Shown here: piece by piece, positions 53,660-62,020 of the stretch | How positions within the stretch are numbered: the stretch's first letter is position 1 | Layout: each line of letters begins with the position of its first letter | DNA from: Sphingomonas telluris | GTDB lineage: Bacteria > Pseudomonadota > Alphaproteobacteria > Sphingomonadales > Sphingomonadaceae | NCBI RefSeq assembly: GCF_022568775.1 | Contig: NZ_JAKZHW010000001.1 | Coordinates: 310,001-374,000, forward strand | DNA: 64,000 nt | Direction of reading: 5' to 3' | Notes under the pieces: generated by a model | Told to the model about the DNA's origin: nothing | What the model saw: the letters and a program-made list of their open reading frames with translations, nothing else | Databases searched by the model: none | Position numbers and translations under genes: made by a program

Positions 53660-53868
53660 CCACGCCCAGGACGCTGAAGATTGTCCTGTTCGCGTCAGTT
53701 ATCGCCATTCTCGGAACGGAGGCGGCCAACACGCTGACAGGGACGGACTCCTTTAGCCTGATTGCTCCAGCGGAAGCCAGAGTTGGTCGTCCCTTGACGC
53801 CCGTCAGTGTGGCCGGCGTTGCTCGACGAACGACACGGCGGTGCGCAGCTGGCGTGTACAACTGCTGA
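53656..53868 (+). CDS. Small basic exported protein, 70 aa
   Basis: Starts with ATGA overlapping the DUF2092 stop. A signal peptide-like N-terminus (TLKIVLFASVIAILGTEAANT) is followed by APAEARVGRPLTPVSVAGVARRTTRR and a C-terminal Cys pair. It belongs to a short family that accompanies DUF2092 genes; function unknown. Confidence 0.65.
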   Translation: MTTPRTLKIVLFASVIAILGTEAANTLTGTDSFSLIAPAEARVGRPLTPVSVAGVARRTTRRCAAGVYNC

Positions 53869-53995
53869 AAGCAAAGTTGGGCCGATGCTGCGCCCGTATC
53901 AGTAAGAAGCAAGCCGCGAGCCGGGAACAGGGATAGGCTGCGCCTCACTGGGTCCCATTCCTCGCAATTGGTGCGCACACGCGCGGGGGCCGCCG

Positions 53996-54820
53996 ATGGA
54001 GGAGTTCCAGCTATTCTGGCCGACGGGCGAGATATCCGTCGCCACCACCGTCCTGAGAATCCTTCTGGCAATCGTGATAGCCGCGCTCGTTGGCTACGGG
54101 CTTCAGAAGGTAGGCATTCGTTACGGCAAGCGGGCGCCCCGAACAGAGCGAATGGAAAGCCAGGAGAATTTCCTGGTCTCGGGGATCCTCGTGCTGCTCG
54201 CATTGATGTTGGCCTTTACCACGAGCTTCGTCCTTGAGCTGTACGATCAGCGCCGGTTGCTCGCAGTCGAGGAAGCCAACGCAATTGGCTCCGCGTATTT
54301 CCAAACCCAGGCGCTTGATGAGCCGCACCGCACGCGCCTCAGCAAACTGCTTGCCGATTACACGGACAACCGTATCGCTCTTTCGACGGCGCCGGGGGAT
54401 CGCCGGCAGTTGCTTGCCAGGAACGACCAACTCCTCACCGACATTTCGGCAGCTGTTCTTGCTGCAACCCAAACCGCTCGCGACAAAGGTGTCAGCGCGC
54501 CATTTTATATATTCTTCGCAAAAGTTCTCGACTACGACAGCGAGCGCAAGGTCGCTCGAATGTCGCCAGTGCCCGGCGGCATCTTGGTAACGCTCTACGC
54601 CTTCCTTGTAGTCACTGCGGGGCTTCTTGGTGCGGTCCTCAATGGCGCGCGACAGCGCATTATCGCCGCGATTTTATTTGTTCTGCTCACCTTGGCGGTC
54701 GCGATGATTGTAGATCTCAATCGGCCAACCAGGGGCACAATCCGGGAAAGTCAGCTGGGTCTCCTTCTGCTGAGGGACACGATGAAAATCCCGCGATCGG
54801 ACTATGATCGCTTCAAATGA
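53996..54820 (+). CDS. DUF4239-like membrane protein
   Basis: 274 residues with four membrane segments (TVLRILLAIVIAALVGYGL, FLVSGILVLLALMLAFTTSF, GGILVTLYAFLVVTAGLLGAVL, IIAAILFVLLTLAVAMIVDL). The middle domain LLADYTDNRIAL with EEANAIGSAYFQTQAL is typical of DUF4239, a bestrophin-like fold. ATG start. Function unknown. Confidence 0.75.
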   Translation: MEEFQLFWPTGEISVATTVLRILLAIVIAALVGYGLQKVGIRYGKRAPRTERMESQENFLVSGILVLLALMLAFTTSFVLELYDQRRLLAVEEANAIGSAYFQTQALDEPHRTRLSKLLADYTDNRIALSTAPGDRRQLLARNDQLLTDISAAVLAATQTARDKGVSAPFYIFFAKVLDYDSERKVARMSPVPGGILVTLYAFLVVTAGLLGAVLNGARQRIIAAILFVLLTLAVAMIVDLNRPTRGTIRESQLGLLLLRDTMKIPRSDYDRFK

Positions 54821-54925
54821 ATAGCTGCGGGGGTGCCAACGGTCCGACCCCGAGAGGTCGGTCGGACATAATCCCGATATTGCCAAGCGATCGACGGGCC
54901 TAGTCCGCGCAGATCGGAGGCCGCC

Positions 54926-55318
54926 ATGAAATACACACTCGGAAGTTTGTTCGTGGTCGCGGCAGCAATGAGCGCGCCAACGGCAGCACAGCAACCGCTT
55001 GACGCAAATTGCTCTGCTTCAGCCACGCAGGCAACGGGGTACACGCCCGGGGATAGCGGACCAGATGGCAGCCGGGTTGCGGGAGCGGCGAAAGGTGCTG
55101 CCGTCGGAGCGGCAGCAGGCGCCGTGCAGAACAACCAATATGACAACGCATCCGGAGCTCTGAAGGATGCGAATCGGGAAGACAAGGCGAAGAGCGGCGC
55201 GGCAGCGGGCATGGCTGTAGCGGGATCACGCAACCGCCAGGATCGCCGTGGCGATAGAAGGAGCGAGGATGCCTGGCAGAAGAGCTATGACGCCTGCCTG
55301 AGCGCAGCTCCGAAATGA
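54926..55318 (+). CDS. Exported Gly/Ala-rich protein, 130 aa
   Basis: Signal peptide (LGSLFVVAAAMSAPTAA), then two Cys and a Gly zipper (RVAGAAKGAAVGAAAGAV), then a charged, Arg-rich tail. The next gene overlaps by 4 bases. Function unknown. Confidence 0.72.
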   Translation: MKYTLGSLFVVAAAMSAPTAAQQPLDANCSASATQATGYTPGDSGPDGSRVAGAAKGAAVGAAAGAVQNNQYDNASGALKDANREDKAKSGAAAGMAVAGSRNRQDRRGDRRSEDAWQKSYDACLSAAPK

Positions 55319-55770
55319 GGGCCAGAACGCCGAGCCGAGACGGGCAAGGCGCGATAAGGGACTTCAGCAAGTTCACAAGTCTTGCCGTCGTTGCGGCATT
55401 TCTGGCGATCGCCGCCCCGGCGCTCTCGCAGAAGCCCGGTCAGGACATAGTTCTGCGGAATCCCTCGAATAGCGTCCACGTTCGCATCCACCCGTGCGGC
55501 AAGAGCCGCTGCGGCACGGTGGTGTGGGCAAATGCCAAGGCAAAGGCGGACTCGGCACGAGGCGGAACGCCTCACTTGGTAGGCACCGAGCTTTTCCGAG
55601 AGTTCCGTGAGGTGAGCCCAAAGGTCTGGAAAGGAAAGGTCTTCGTCCCCGATCTCAACAAGGTCTTGACCGGTACGGGCACGGTCAAGGACCAGAATAC
55701 CGTAGTCGCACGCGGCTGCTTGTTCGCGGGCATGGGATGCAAGTCGCAGACCTGGACGCGAGTTCGTTAG
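55315..55770 (+). CDS. DUF2147 family exported protein
   Basis: 151 residues. A signal sequence (FTSLAVVAAFLAIAAPALS) is followed by the DUF2147 fold: VRIHPCGKSRCGTVVW, VGTELFREFREVSPKVWKGKVFVPDLNKVL and TVVARGCLFAGMGCKSQTWTRV. The ATG overlaps the preceding stop. Function unknown; homologues are periplasmic. Confidence 0.82.
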   Translation: MRARTPSRDGQGAIRDFSKFTSLAVVAAFLAIAAPALSQKPGQDIVLRNPSNSVHVRIHPCGKSRCGTVVWANAKAKADSARGGTPHLVGTELFREFREVSPKVWKGKVFVPDLNKVLTGTGTVKDQNTVVARGCLFAGMGCKSQTWTRVR

Positions 55771-55782
55771 TTAGACGCCATG

Positions 55783-55806
55783 TCCGCGCTACTTCGGACG
55801 CTAGCG
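55783..55806. repeat. Partial repeat/hairpin GTCCG-CGGAC
   Basis: TGTCCGCGCTACTTCGGACGCTAG: the GTCCG/CGGAC arms are present but the usual core is replaced. It lies 10 bases after a stop codon, just before the facing carbonic anhydrase end. Confidence 0.5.
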
Positions 55807-55819
55807 ATTGCTCCCGGGC

Positions 55820-56581
55820 TTACTTAGTTCCGAGGACCTGGCGACCGTTCAGCTTCTGAACTGGACGAGCGTCGTTCGGATAGAGCTTCGAGAAAACGGC
55901 GATCTCGTGCTTCGACAGGGTCGAAGGCGACCTCAGGACGAGCCAGCGCACACCCTCCGAACAGGGCGGAGTCGTTAGGGACCCTGTGTATGTGAAGTAG
56001 CTGCGATCCATCGGAAGTAGCCCTGCCGGGTTGATGAGAACATCCTTGAAGTAAGCTTCGCGCTCCTTCTGTTTTGGCAGGTGGTTCCACAGCGCTTCCA
56101 CGGTGGAGTTCGGTTGGCCTGCCCGCAAGAGCACGGCGACGACGGCAAGCTTGCCCTCGGTACCGCGATGCACGAGATGAGCGACCATCTCCGAACGCTT
56201 GCCGTTGATCAGTTCCTCGCTCGGGTGGTGGAAATGGAGCTGGAGGAGCTGGTAGCTCATATCGCCCACCTTCAGGACGCTGCCGGGCTCAACATTGATT
56301 TGAACACTATGTCCGTTGTCGATGATGTGGAGCGACGTCGTCCGATAGTTGAACATCAGCTTGGGCAACTGGGTGCGCCGAACGTCCTGGATCCGGATAT
56401 TCACTGGTGATTGGCTCTTCCCTTCGCCGCAGGCGGCGTTCTTCGTGTCCAGCTCCGCCCAATGCGATGGGCCGCCCTCACCCGAATACGACCAATGATG
56501 GTGCTGCTCTGCGCTTGCCGGCACAAACGCCGCAGTGACCATGGTGAGCCCTATAGCGACCGGCATTGCCCGTCTCGTCAT
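55820..56581 (-). CDS. Alpha-class carbonic anhydrase (exported)
   Basis: 253 residues with a signal peptide. The three zinc His are in LQLHFHHPSEE and MVAHLVHRG; the substrate-site Thr in SLTTPPCSEGVRW is present. The alpha class interconverts carbon dioxide and bicarbonate in the periplasm. The start overlaps nothing; 185 bases separate it from the divergent beta-class gene. Confidence 0.93.
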   Translation of the reverse strand: MTRRAMPVAIGLTMVTAAFVPASAEQHHHWSYSGEGGPSHWAELDTKNAACGEGKSQSPVNIRIQDVRRTQLPKLMFNYRTTSLHIIDNGHSVQINVEPGSVLKVGDMSYQLLQLHFHHPSEELINGKRSEMVAHLVHRGTEGKLAVVAVLLRAGQPNSTVEALWNHLPKQKEREAYFKDVLINPAGLLPMDRSYFTYTGSLTTPPCSEGVRWLVLRSPSTLSKHEIAVFSKLYPNDARPVQKLNGRQVLGTK

Positions 56582-56766
56582 CAGGGCGGATTAGCTCTTC
56601 GCGTTTGGGTTCCTATCGGGGCAATCCTGATGCGGGTCTGGGAATGTCCGCTACCGATCCATGCGATAACCAGAACGACGCCGGCCCAGTGGGCATCGAT
56701 GGCGTGGCGCTCGAGCTTGCCATCAATGCCGCTGCTGACTAACCGACGGACGATCGGAGGACTACC

Positions 56767-57399
56767 GTGCGCGGCTATGGTAACCTCATCGACGGCTATC
56801 GGCGATTTCGAGCAAATCAGTCCCGCCCCGCGCGCCAGCAATGGCAGCAACTAGTCGAGGGGCAATCCCCTCGTGCCGTCATCATCGCGTGTTGCGACAG
56901 TCGTGCCGATCCCGCGATCATTTTCAATGCCGACCCAGGCGACATCTTCGTCGTTCGGAACGTCGCCAATCTTGCGCCTCCTTTCGAACCGAACGGAGCG
57001 CGCGACGGAGTCTCCGCAGCCATCGAATATGGCGTGACCCAGCTGAATGTTCCCGAGATCGTGGTCATGGGTCACGAGAAGTGCGGCGGCATATCTGCCG
57101 CCCTGACCGGCCATTTCCGCGATGCTCGGGCCGGTGAAGGCGGATTCATCGATCGCTGGATGAGCCAGATCGACGAGAGTGCGCAGGCTATCGCTCAGAA
57201 GCACGGCTCGAGCCCCGAAGGGCACCGGCTGCTTGAGGAAGCGGCGATCCGCCAGAGCATGGCGAACCTCAGAACATTTCCGTTCGTCGCGGAAGGCGAA
57301 CAGAAGCGATCGTTGGTTGTGCTCGGCTGTCACTTTTCCATCCGGAAAGGGGAATTGTGGGTATTCGACGAGGCCGAAGGAAGTTTCCGCCCCGCGTAG
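56767..57399 (+). CDS. Beta-class carbonic anhydrase
   Basis: 210 residues, GTG start. The zinc ligands are in IACCDSRADP (Cys, Asp) and GHEKCGG (His, Cys). Typical cytosolic beta-class features include VRNVANLAPP and ARDGVSAAIEYGV. With the adjacent alpha enzyme the cell has a periplasmic and a cytosolic carbonic anhydrase. The gene begins directly after a GGAGG. Confidence 0.94.
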   Translation: MRGYGNLIDGYRRFRANQSRPARQQWQQLVEGQSPRAVIIACCDSRADPAIIFNADPGDIFVVRNVANLAPPFEPNGARDGVSAAIEYGVTQLNVPEIVVMGHEKCGGISAALTGHFRDARAGEGGFIDRWMSQIDESAQAIAQKHGSSPEGHRLLEEAAIRQSMANLRTFPFVAEGEQKRSLVVLGCHFSIRKGELWVFDEAEGSFRPA

Positions 57400-57471
57400 G
57401 CCAGCAACTCTCAGCAGGTCGAACGACGTCGACCAGAGCAGCTTGCCAAACTGCCGCAATCCTCACCTGCT

Positions 57472-57503
57472 AGTGGCAGCTTTCCACCCATTCCTGCCAT
57501 TAC
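57472..57503. repeat. Palindromic repeat, perfect TGGCAG/CTGCCA arms
   Basis: AGTGGCAGCTTTCCACCC with ATTCCTGCCATTAC; ends one base before the stop of the next minus-strand gene. Best-paired copy of its class. Confidence 0.8.
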
Positions 57504-57504
57504 G

Positions 57505-57741
57505 TTAGCGGATGAAGTAGCTGTAAAAGCTTGCCACGGTCAGTGTGATGAACACGAGCGACACGAAACAGCTGACCGCGACCCGTACCTGATAGGTCAG
57601 AGGACTTCTGTCACGCTCAACATACAAGCCGCCACCGCGGCCAATCGGAGCCTTCCCGGTCTTGATTGTTTCGTAGGTGATAAGACAGGTGAACGTCGAG
57701 ACGGCCAGATAGCAGGGACAGACAAGAACGTTAAAATGCAT
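57505..57741 (-). CDS. Small hypothetical membrane protein, 78 aa
   Basis: Two hydrophobic segments (FNVLVCPCYLAVSTFTCLITY and VAVSCFVSLVFITLTVASFY) and a conserved-looking GRGGGLYVERDRSPLTYQ loop. ATG at 57741. No family recognised. Confidence 0.55.
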   Translation of the reverse strand: MHFNVLVCPCYLAVSTFTCLITYETIKTGKAPIGRGGGLYVERDRSPLTYQVRVAVSCFVSLVFITLTVASFYSYFIR

Positions 57742-58025
57742 CGCGATCAACCTTAATGCAGTAGTGGCAGCGAGCTGGCGGATCGATACGCCACTTTAGC
57801 CGAGCCGCGCCGCAACTGTTGGCACGCTTCCAATCTACCGTTCTTCACGAAGGTCCCTCCTCTTTCTCAGGGGCGGAGTTGAGCACTGGCGCGCACTCGT
57901 ATCGGGTGCGTGTCAAGAGTCCTTCTGCCCGCCAACTTCCGCTTGCCGGAGCGGTTCGAAAGCCAGTCTGAGTTGCGAGGGTGCGGCACTGCTAGCGAGC
58001 TGAAGCCGTCCGGGAAACTTGGTGC
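57742..58025. other. Intergenic, nothing recognised
   Basis: About 280 bases with no gene and only a partial match to the repeat (GTGGCAGCGAGCTGGCGG near 57764). I see nothing else of note. Confidence 0.4.
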
Positions 58026-58232
58026 TTATTGATGCTCGATCGTCCGGATCACGATCGGGCGTCCGCCTTCATCGGTGCGCAGCAGCTCGCGGCGTGCGGC
58101 AGGACCGGCCTTGGCCCAGGTTTCGGCCGTGACCTTGTCCGCACGCATGACGCGCACGGCAGCCTTCGCCTGCACCCGCGGCGGAGCCGGTACGGACGGA
58201 ACTGCCTGCGCAAAAACAAGGAGCCAGAGCAT
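58026..58232 (-). CDS. Small exported protein, 68 aa
   Basis: A short signal peptide-like start (MLWLLVFAQAVPSVPA) followed by VRVMRADKVTAETWAKAGPAARRELLRTDEGGRPIVIRTIEHQ. The pattern (V-R-x3-ADxVTAExW, then a GRP-[IV]-[IV]-R strand) resembles short sphingomonad proteins of unknown function. ATG at 58232; no strong ribosome site. Confidence rests on the domain-like pattern. Confidence 0.5.
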   Translation of the reverse strand: MLWLLVFAQAVPSVPAPPRVQAKAAVRVMRADKVTAETWAKAGPAARRELLRTDEGGRPIVIRTIEHQ

Positions 58233-58787
58233 GCGAGGACTCTTTCCCGCAGCGACCCTTCCAGGATGCTGATCGTCCCTCCGGTCCGGAGCAAAAAGCG
58301 ACTTGGCGCGGCGCCTTCGGGCGTGCCTACCCAATTCCATCCGATCCGGTCCGGTTCTTGGCGCTTTCGTAGCAATTCGCGCCTTAGGAAGCAGGCGGTC
58401 CTGGTTCCCAGCGGGCAAGGTTCGGTCTCTCCACGCCGGCCTTGCCCGCCAATTGGGCCTCTGCTCGGACGCGCCGCCGACATGGCCATCTCGCCAGCTT
58501 CCACTGCGCCCGCGAGATGATCAGAACGGGGCGGGGAGAAGCCGATCGACGACATCGAGTTCGTGCGCACGGTTGCAGTCGCTCGCACACCGGCGCGAAC
58601 AGCCTCTTCGCCGGCGACCGGCTGCTGACGACGTCAAATGCGGGCGATGGTTCCGGCGCGGCGCTTTTTGCCAAGCTGGGCCTGAAACCGTTGGAGGCGG
58701 AGGTGCCAATGCACGCCCTCGCGGGCCGACCGGAAGATGCGCTGCCGGCGGCCGCTTTGCGACCGCCGCCCCGGCGTCCTCTTGTGC
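58233..58787. other. Long gene-poor stretch, possibly decayed
   Basis: About 555 bases with only chance frames. A word KPIDDIEFVRT in frame near 58545 looks protein-like but is not extended. I consider this decayed sequence. Nothing else is recognised. Confidence 0.4.
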
Positions 58788-59243
58788 CTAGAGCAACCCG
58801 CCTTCGACTGGCAGTTCGGCGAAATAATTGTCCATCGAGTGGCGGCCCTTCTCGGTGAGCGAGAGGAGCACGAGCCGTGAATCGTGCACATCGGACTCGC
58901 GCTGGAGGAGACCGTCGCGTTCCAGCGCATTGATCCAGCGGAGAGCGGTCGTCATTGGCACGCCCGAGCGCTCGCTGAGGCGAGAAACCTGCAGCCGGCG
59001 CTGGGCCAGCGAGGCGACGTAGAGCTCGAGCAGCATGTCCCAGGCGGGATCGGCGAAAAGGCGCGGGTTGAAGAAGCGGCCGCGGCCCGCCCGAGCGGCG
59101 AGATAGCGGCGGATGCCATGGATGCGGCGATAGGACGTATCGAGCGGCGCCTCGCAGTGCGCCGCGGCCCCGTTGTAGATGGGGGCAGTGATGTCTTTGG
59201 AGGCTCTCGTGCTGACCATCGGATGGAGGCTGACGCTGTTCAT
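58788..59243 (-). CDS. Winged-helix (MarR-like) transcriptional regulator
   Basis: 151 residues. An Arg-rich, helical N-terminal half ends in FADPAWDMLLELYVASLAQRRLQVSRLSERSGVPMTTALRWINALERDGLLQRESDVHDSRLVLLSLTEKGR, a typical winged-helix DNA-binding domain in the MarR style. ATG start. Palindromes 70-115 bases upstream are candidates for its own operator. Confidence 0.8.
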   Translation of the reverse strand: MNSVSLHPMVSTRASKDITAPIYNGAAAHCEAPLDTSYRRIHGIRRYLAARAGRGRFFNPRLFADPAWDMLLELYVASLAQRRLQVSRLSERSGVPMTTALRWINALERDGLLQRESDVHDSRLVLLSLTEKGRHSMDNYFAELPVEGGLL

Positions 59244-59317
59244 GGCTTTCCCTTTCCGTTTACTGCGGAATGCGGGATGGGGTTAACCATCTTCGGTAGG
59301 TGCGCCGTTAAGGTTCG

Positions 59318-59357
59318 ATCCAGTCTGGATTGAAATTCGTTCCAATTTGAACGGATT
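59318..59357. promoter_or_regulatory. Two palindromes upstream of the MarR-like gene
   Basis: ATCCAGTCTGGAT (59318-59330) is a perfect odd palindrome, and AATTCGTTC (59334-59342) with GAACGGATT (59349-59357) forms an inverted repeat with one mismatch and a 6-base spacer. Such symmetry is expected for a dimeric regulator such as the one at 58788-59243. Confidence 0.5.
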
Positions 59358-59741
59358 ACACCAGAGGCCCTCCGGTGCGCTGAGGCTCTTACGCGCATTC
59401 CTTAAGATCGACAGTGATCTCACAGGCTTGCGGCGATTGCCGTGGCACCAACGCGATCAGCATGGATTATGCCGCGCTGGCCGACGCGCGGAGCGCGCGC
59501 GGCCTCGTCCTCCTCGCTCAACGCGACCTGTCCTAGCCAACCTTGTCCGGCGAGCGTTTCCTCGCCGCGCGCGCCGCCGGCCCCAATGTCCCCCGGAGTG
59601 GTGGCATGGGGGAAGGCGCATGTCAGTCACCAGCTGCCGGATCCTTGGAACCCGGTGCCTCCGTGCTATTCCCATAGACGCTTCGGAAACGCCATTCCGC
59701 ACCTTTGGAAGCCGTGCGACGCCGAATCTTCGGGCCTCTGC
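59358..59741. other. Intergenic, no gene recognised
   Basis: About 380 bases upstream of the facing PilZ gene. Frames present are chance frames of GC-rich DNA. Nothing else is seen. Confidence 0.4.
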
Positions 59742-60221
59742 TCAGCCGAGTGCCATGCGGATATGCTGTAGCGGACGCGCGAGCGCTTGCTCGACCATGC
59801 CGAAGGCACTCACGGCGAGGACGAGCCCGACGAGCCCGAGAGAGACAAGCTCGAAGGCCCGGGCCGTACGCCGGCTGCGCGCATGGGCTTCGGCGGAGCT
59901 TCGCGGAACGGATCGCCGTTCGACGCGGCAGTCGCGCGCGGGATCGCGCGCGGGGGCAGCCGCGTCGACCAGGAGCGCCTGGAGGAAGATTGGATCCTGC
60001 GAGCGGAGCCCCGCGCGATGCCCCTTTTTCCACGCGATACGCGCGACGATGACGTGCTGGCCGCGCCGGATCTCGACATAGGTCCCCCGCTCGGGCGGCT
60101 CGGCCGCCTGGATCCCGAGGCCGTGCAGCGACTGGTTGAGGATGCAAACGTCCTGCCACGAGGCGCCGGCGCGCATCCTCGCCCTGATCATTACTTTTTG
60201 GCGATCCTGACGAGGCTTCAC
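59742..60221 (-). CDS. PilZ domain protein with C-terminal membrane helix
   Basis: 159 residues. The PilZ-like part has RQKVMIRARMRAG (the RxxxR cyclic-di-GMP motif variant) and ILNQSLHGLGIQAAEPPERG, then VIVARIAWKKGHRAGLRSQDP. One membrane helix (FELVSLGLVGLVLAVSAFGMV) closes the protein. It probably senses c-di-GMP at the membrane; the D/NxSxxG motif is partly altered (NQSLHGLG), so binding is not certain. Confidence 0.75.
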   Translation of the reverse strand: MKPRQDRQKVMIRARMRAGASWQDVCILNQSLHGLGIQAAEPPERGTYVEIRRGQHVIVARIAWKKGHRAGLRSQDPIFLQALLVDAAAPARDPARDCRVERRSVPRSSAEAHARSRRTARAFELVSLGLVGLVLAVSAFGMVEQALARPLQHIRMALG

Positions 60222-60348
60222 GGAAAGTCGGAACCATCCTCAAACATGCGCCGCTCCTTGCCGGAGCGGCTTCACACGGGCGATGAGAATGGCGCGGTGG
60301 CACCTGCCGACGGCTTAAGTTGCGCTCCATAGTGGAGGAGATTCGACC

Positions 60349-60390
60349 ATGATCAGCGGGACTTGGGTCAATGGCTGGCGTTTGCGTTAA
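60349..60390 (+). CDS. Possible 13-aa leader peptide
   Basis: GGAGGAGATTCGACC is followed by an ATG and 13 codons (MISGTWVNGWRLR) to a TAA. The ribosome site is among the best in the region, but no structural gene follows on this strand before 61.2 kb. It may be a leader or the start of a decayed gene. Confidence 0.25.
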   Translation: MISGTWVNGWRLR

Positions 60391-60453
60391 GCGGTCGGCG
60401 CGAGCCTCGCGCGCAGGCTTCGCAAGGGCTTGCGCCGGCGAGCCCGCATGAAG

Positions 60454-60933
60454 CTACAGGGCGTGGAGGGCCGCGGCGAGCTTACGCGGTGCGGAACCGG
60501 CAATCCGAACTAGATCCTGCTCGGAAAACTCGTGACGATGCCCATCGGCCGAGAGGATGAAGCGAAGATTGCGATCGGGGCACTCTTCGGTCTGACAATA
60601 GCCGTGCGCAAGCAGCCGTGTCTCCGGGTCGCGCAAAAGCTCCACGGCTGTTCTCAATTCGATGGGAGCGTCCAATCTTTCCATCACGAGCTCGAGGTCG
60701 GCTAACGTCAGGGAGCGAGCCCGCGTCGCAGTCAGGTCGGTAAGACGACTGAGGGCGTGCATGAGGCCGCGTTCGAGACGGCCATAGGCGGCGTTTATCG
60801 CCGCAGCGCAGCTTTGGTAAGTTTCCATCTGCTTCACTTGAACGGAGGTGAGCGCGACGGGTCCGTCGGCAGGCTTGCCGTTGGAATAGACGAAGCTGTG
60901 CGCGAAGGTGGGAATGAAAGGTGCCGAAAGCAT
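60454..60933 (-). CDS. Hypothetical protein, 159 aa
   Basis: From the ATG at 60933 the protein is mainly helical: QVKQMETYQSCAAAINAAYGRLERGLMHALSRLTDL, then LELVMERLDAPIELRTAVELL and HGYCQTEECPDRNLRFILSADG. No domain known. The longer upstream frame looks non-coding. Confidence 0.55.
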   Translation of the reverse strand: MLSAPFIPTFAHSFVYSNGKPADGPVALTSVQVKQMETYQSCAAAINAAYGRLERGLMHALSRLTDLTATRARSLTLADLELVMERLDAPIELRTAVELLRDPETRLLAHGYCQTEECPDRNLRFILSADGHRHEFSEQDLVRIAGSAPRKLAAALHAL

Positions 60934-61259
60934 TGCGCCAGACGTGCGCCGGTTCCTGTCACCCCCCAGCCGACGGCTTCCCCGAAAAGCAATTCTCACG
61001 CGAAACGGCGGCACGAACCATCCTTCTGAAGCCCACACGTCAAGATTGGGTGCTAGTGTAAGCAAACACCCGGCCCAAGTCATCGGTCGAGGGGCGAACG
61101 CGCGTGGGTTCGGCGGGCGCACCTGCGCTGCGATCAGCGCGAAAAATAGGAAGATGCAGATGAAAGAGGGCGCGTAGCGGCGCGCAGAACCGGTCGAAAT
61201 CACCCCATTCCGGAACGATGATTCACTATTCTCTTAGAGTGCGGGTTCATAAGGCGCGG

Positions 61260-61817
61260 ATGGTTGAGCCCGTGCTGATCCAGTCCATTCCCGAAGCGGA
61301 TGATCCCCGTACGGACCTGAGGTCGCACGTCTTCCTCATGGCCGTGCTCAGCACGGGAAAGATCTCATGCCCGGTTCGGGTGCGGAATCTCTCCGTTCAC
61401 GGTGCGCTTCTGGAAGGCAGCAGCCTTCCGGCTGACCAGCGTACCGTTTTCCTAAAACGCGGCAGCCTCGCTGTTGCAGGCCGGATTGCTTGGGCTTCCG
61501 CTCAGCAGTGCGGGATTCGATTTGCCGAGGCCATCAACGTCAATGATTGGGTGGATCGGCCGGGGCCCGTTGGACAGCAAAGGATCGATGCTGTCATTGC
61601 GGAACATCGGAACGGTGGCTCGCCGAAGCCGAAATCGAACCAAGCAAGTTCGCGTCCCTCATGGGAAGCCAACGAGCTTCTGATGATCAGCGCGAGGCTG
61701 CTGCAGATCAGCGAGCGGATTTCCGAGCTTCCGGGAATGTCCGTCGAGCTTGCAGAAGAAGTGTTGAAGATCGAGGCGACCGCTTCAGATCTTCGTAATC
61801 TTGGCCGTACGGCATGA
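61260..61817 (+). CDS. PilZ domain protein
   Basis: 185 residues from the ATG at 61260 (an ATG 42 bases earlier is possible). EADDPRTDLRSHVFLMAVL is followed by CPVRVRNLSVHGALLEGSSLP, which has the RxxLxxxGAxL pattern of PilZ, then GRIAWASAQQCGIRFAEAINVNDWV. The C-terminal helical tail (NELLMISARLLQISERISELPG) may be a dimerisation part. Coupled to the next small gene by ATGA. Confidence 0.82.
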   Translation: MVEPVLIQSIPEADDPRTDLRSHVFLMAVLSTGKISCPVRVRNLSVHGALLEGSSLPADQRTVFLKRGSLAVAGRIAWASAQQCGIRFAEAINVNDWVDRPGPVGQQRIDAVIAEHRNGGSPKPKSNQASSRPSWEANELLMISARLLQISERISELPGMSVELAEEVLKIEATASDLRNLGRTA

Positions 61818-62020
61818 TCTCGATCGCTGCCCGCCCGGCGGCAGCCGGGTTTGGGCCGCCTCAGCTCAGCGAAGATTGCCTGGAGGATATCGAGAAGCCG
61901 GCAATCATGATCACCGCTTTGCGTTCGGCGTTCCCGCTGCCCGAAACCGGTGCGTTCACCGACCTGCTCGCGGCCATCGACGAGGGCGACGCTGGTTCAT
62001 CACACACGCACGACCAATAG
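61814..62020 (+). CDS. Small hypothetical protein, 68 aa, coupled to PilZ gene
   Basis: The ATG overlaps the PilZ stop (ATGA). Sequence: a Gly/Pro-rich start, a short helical DCLEDIEKPAIMITALRSAF and an acidic TDLLAAIDEGDAGSSHTHDQ end. Codon choice looks native. A frameshifted paralogue of its 3' part lies at 63.75-63.86 kb. Confidence 0.6.
   Translation: MISIAARPAAAGFGPPQLSEDCLEDIEKPAIMITALRSAFPLPETGAFTDLLAAIDEGDAGSSHTHDQ

Noticed and set aside
46275..57503. CRISPR array
   Set aside because: Repeats are spaced irregularly from a few bases to several kilobases, differ in sequence, are palindromic, and lie around genes; no cas genes are present.
58442..58858. 138-codon frame on the plus strand in the gene-poor region
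   Set aside because: Arg/Ala-rich composition typical of chance frames; its end overlaps the well-supported regulator gene.
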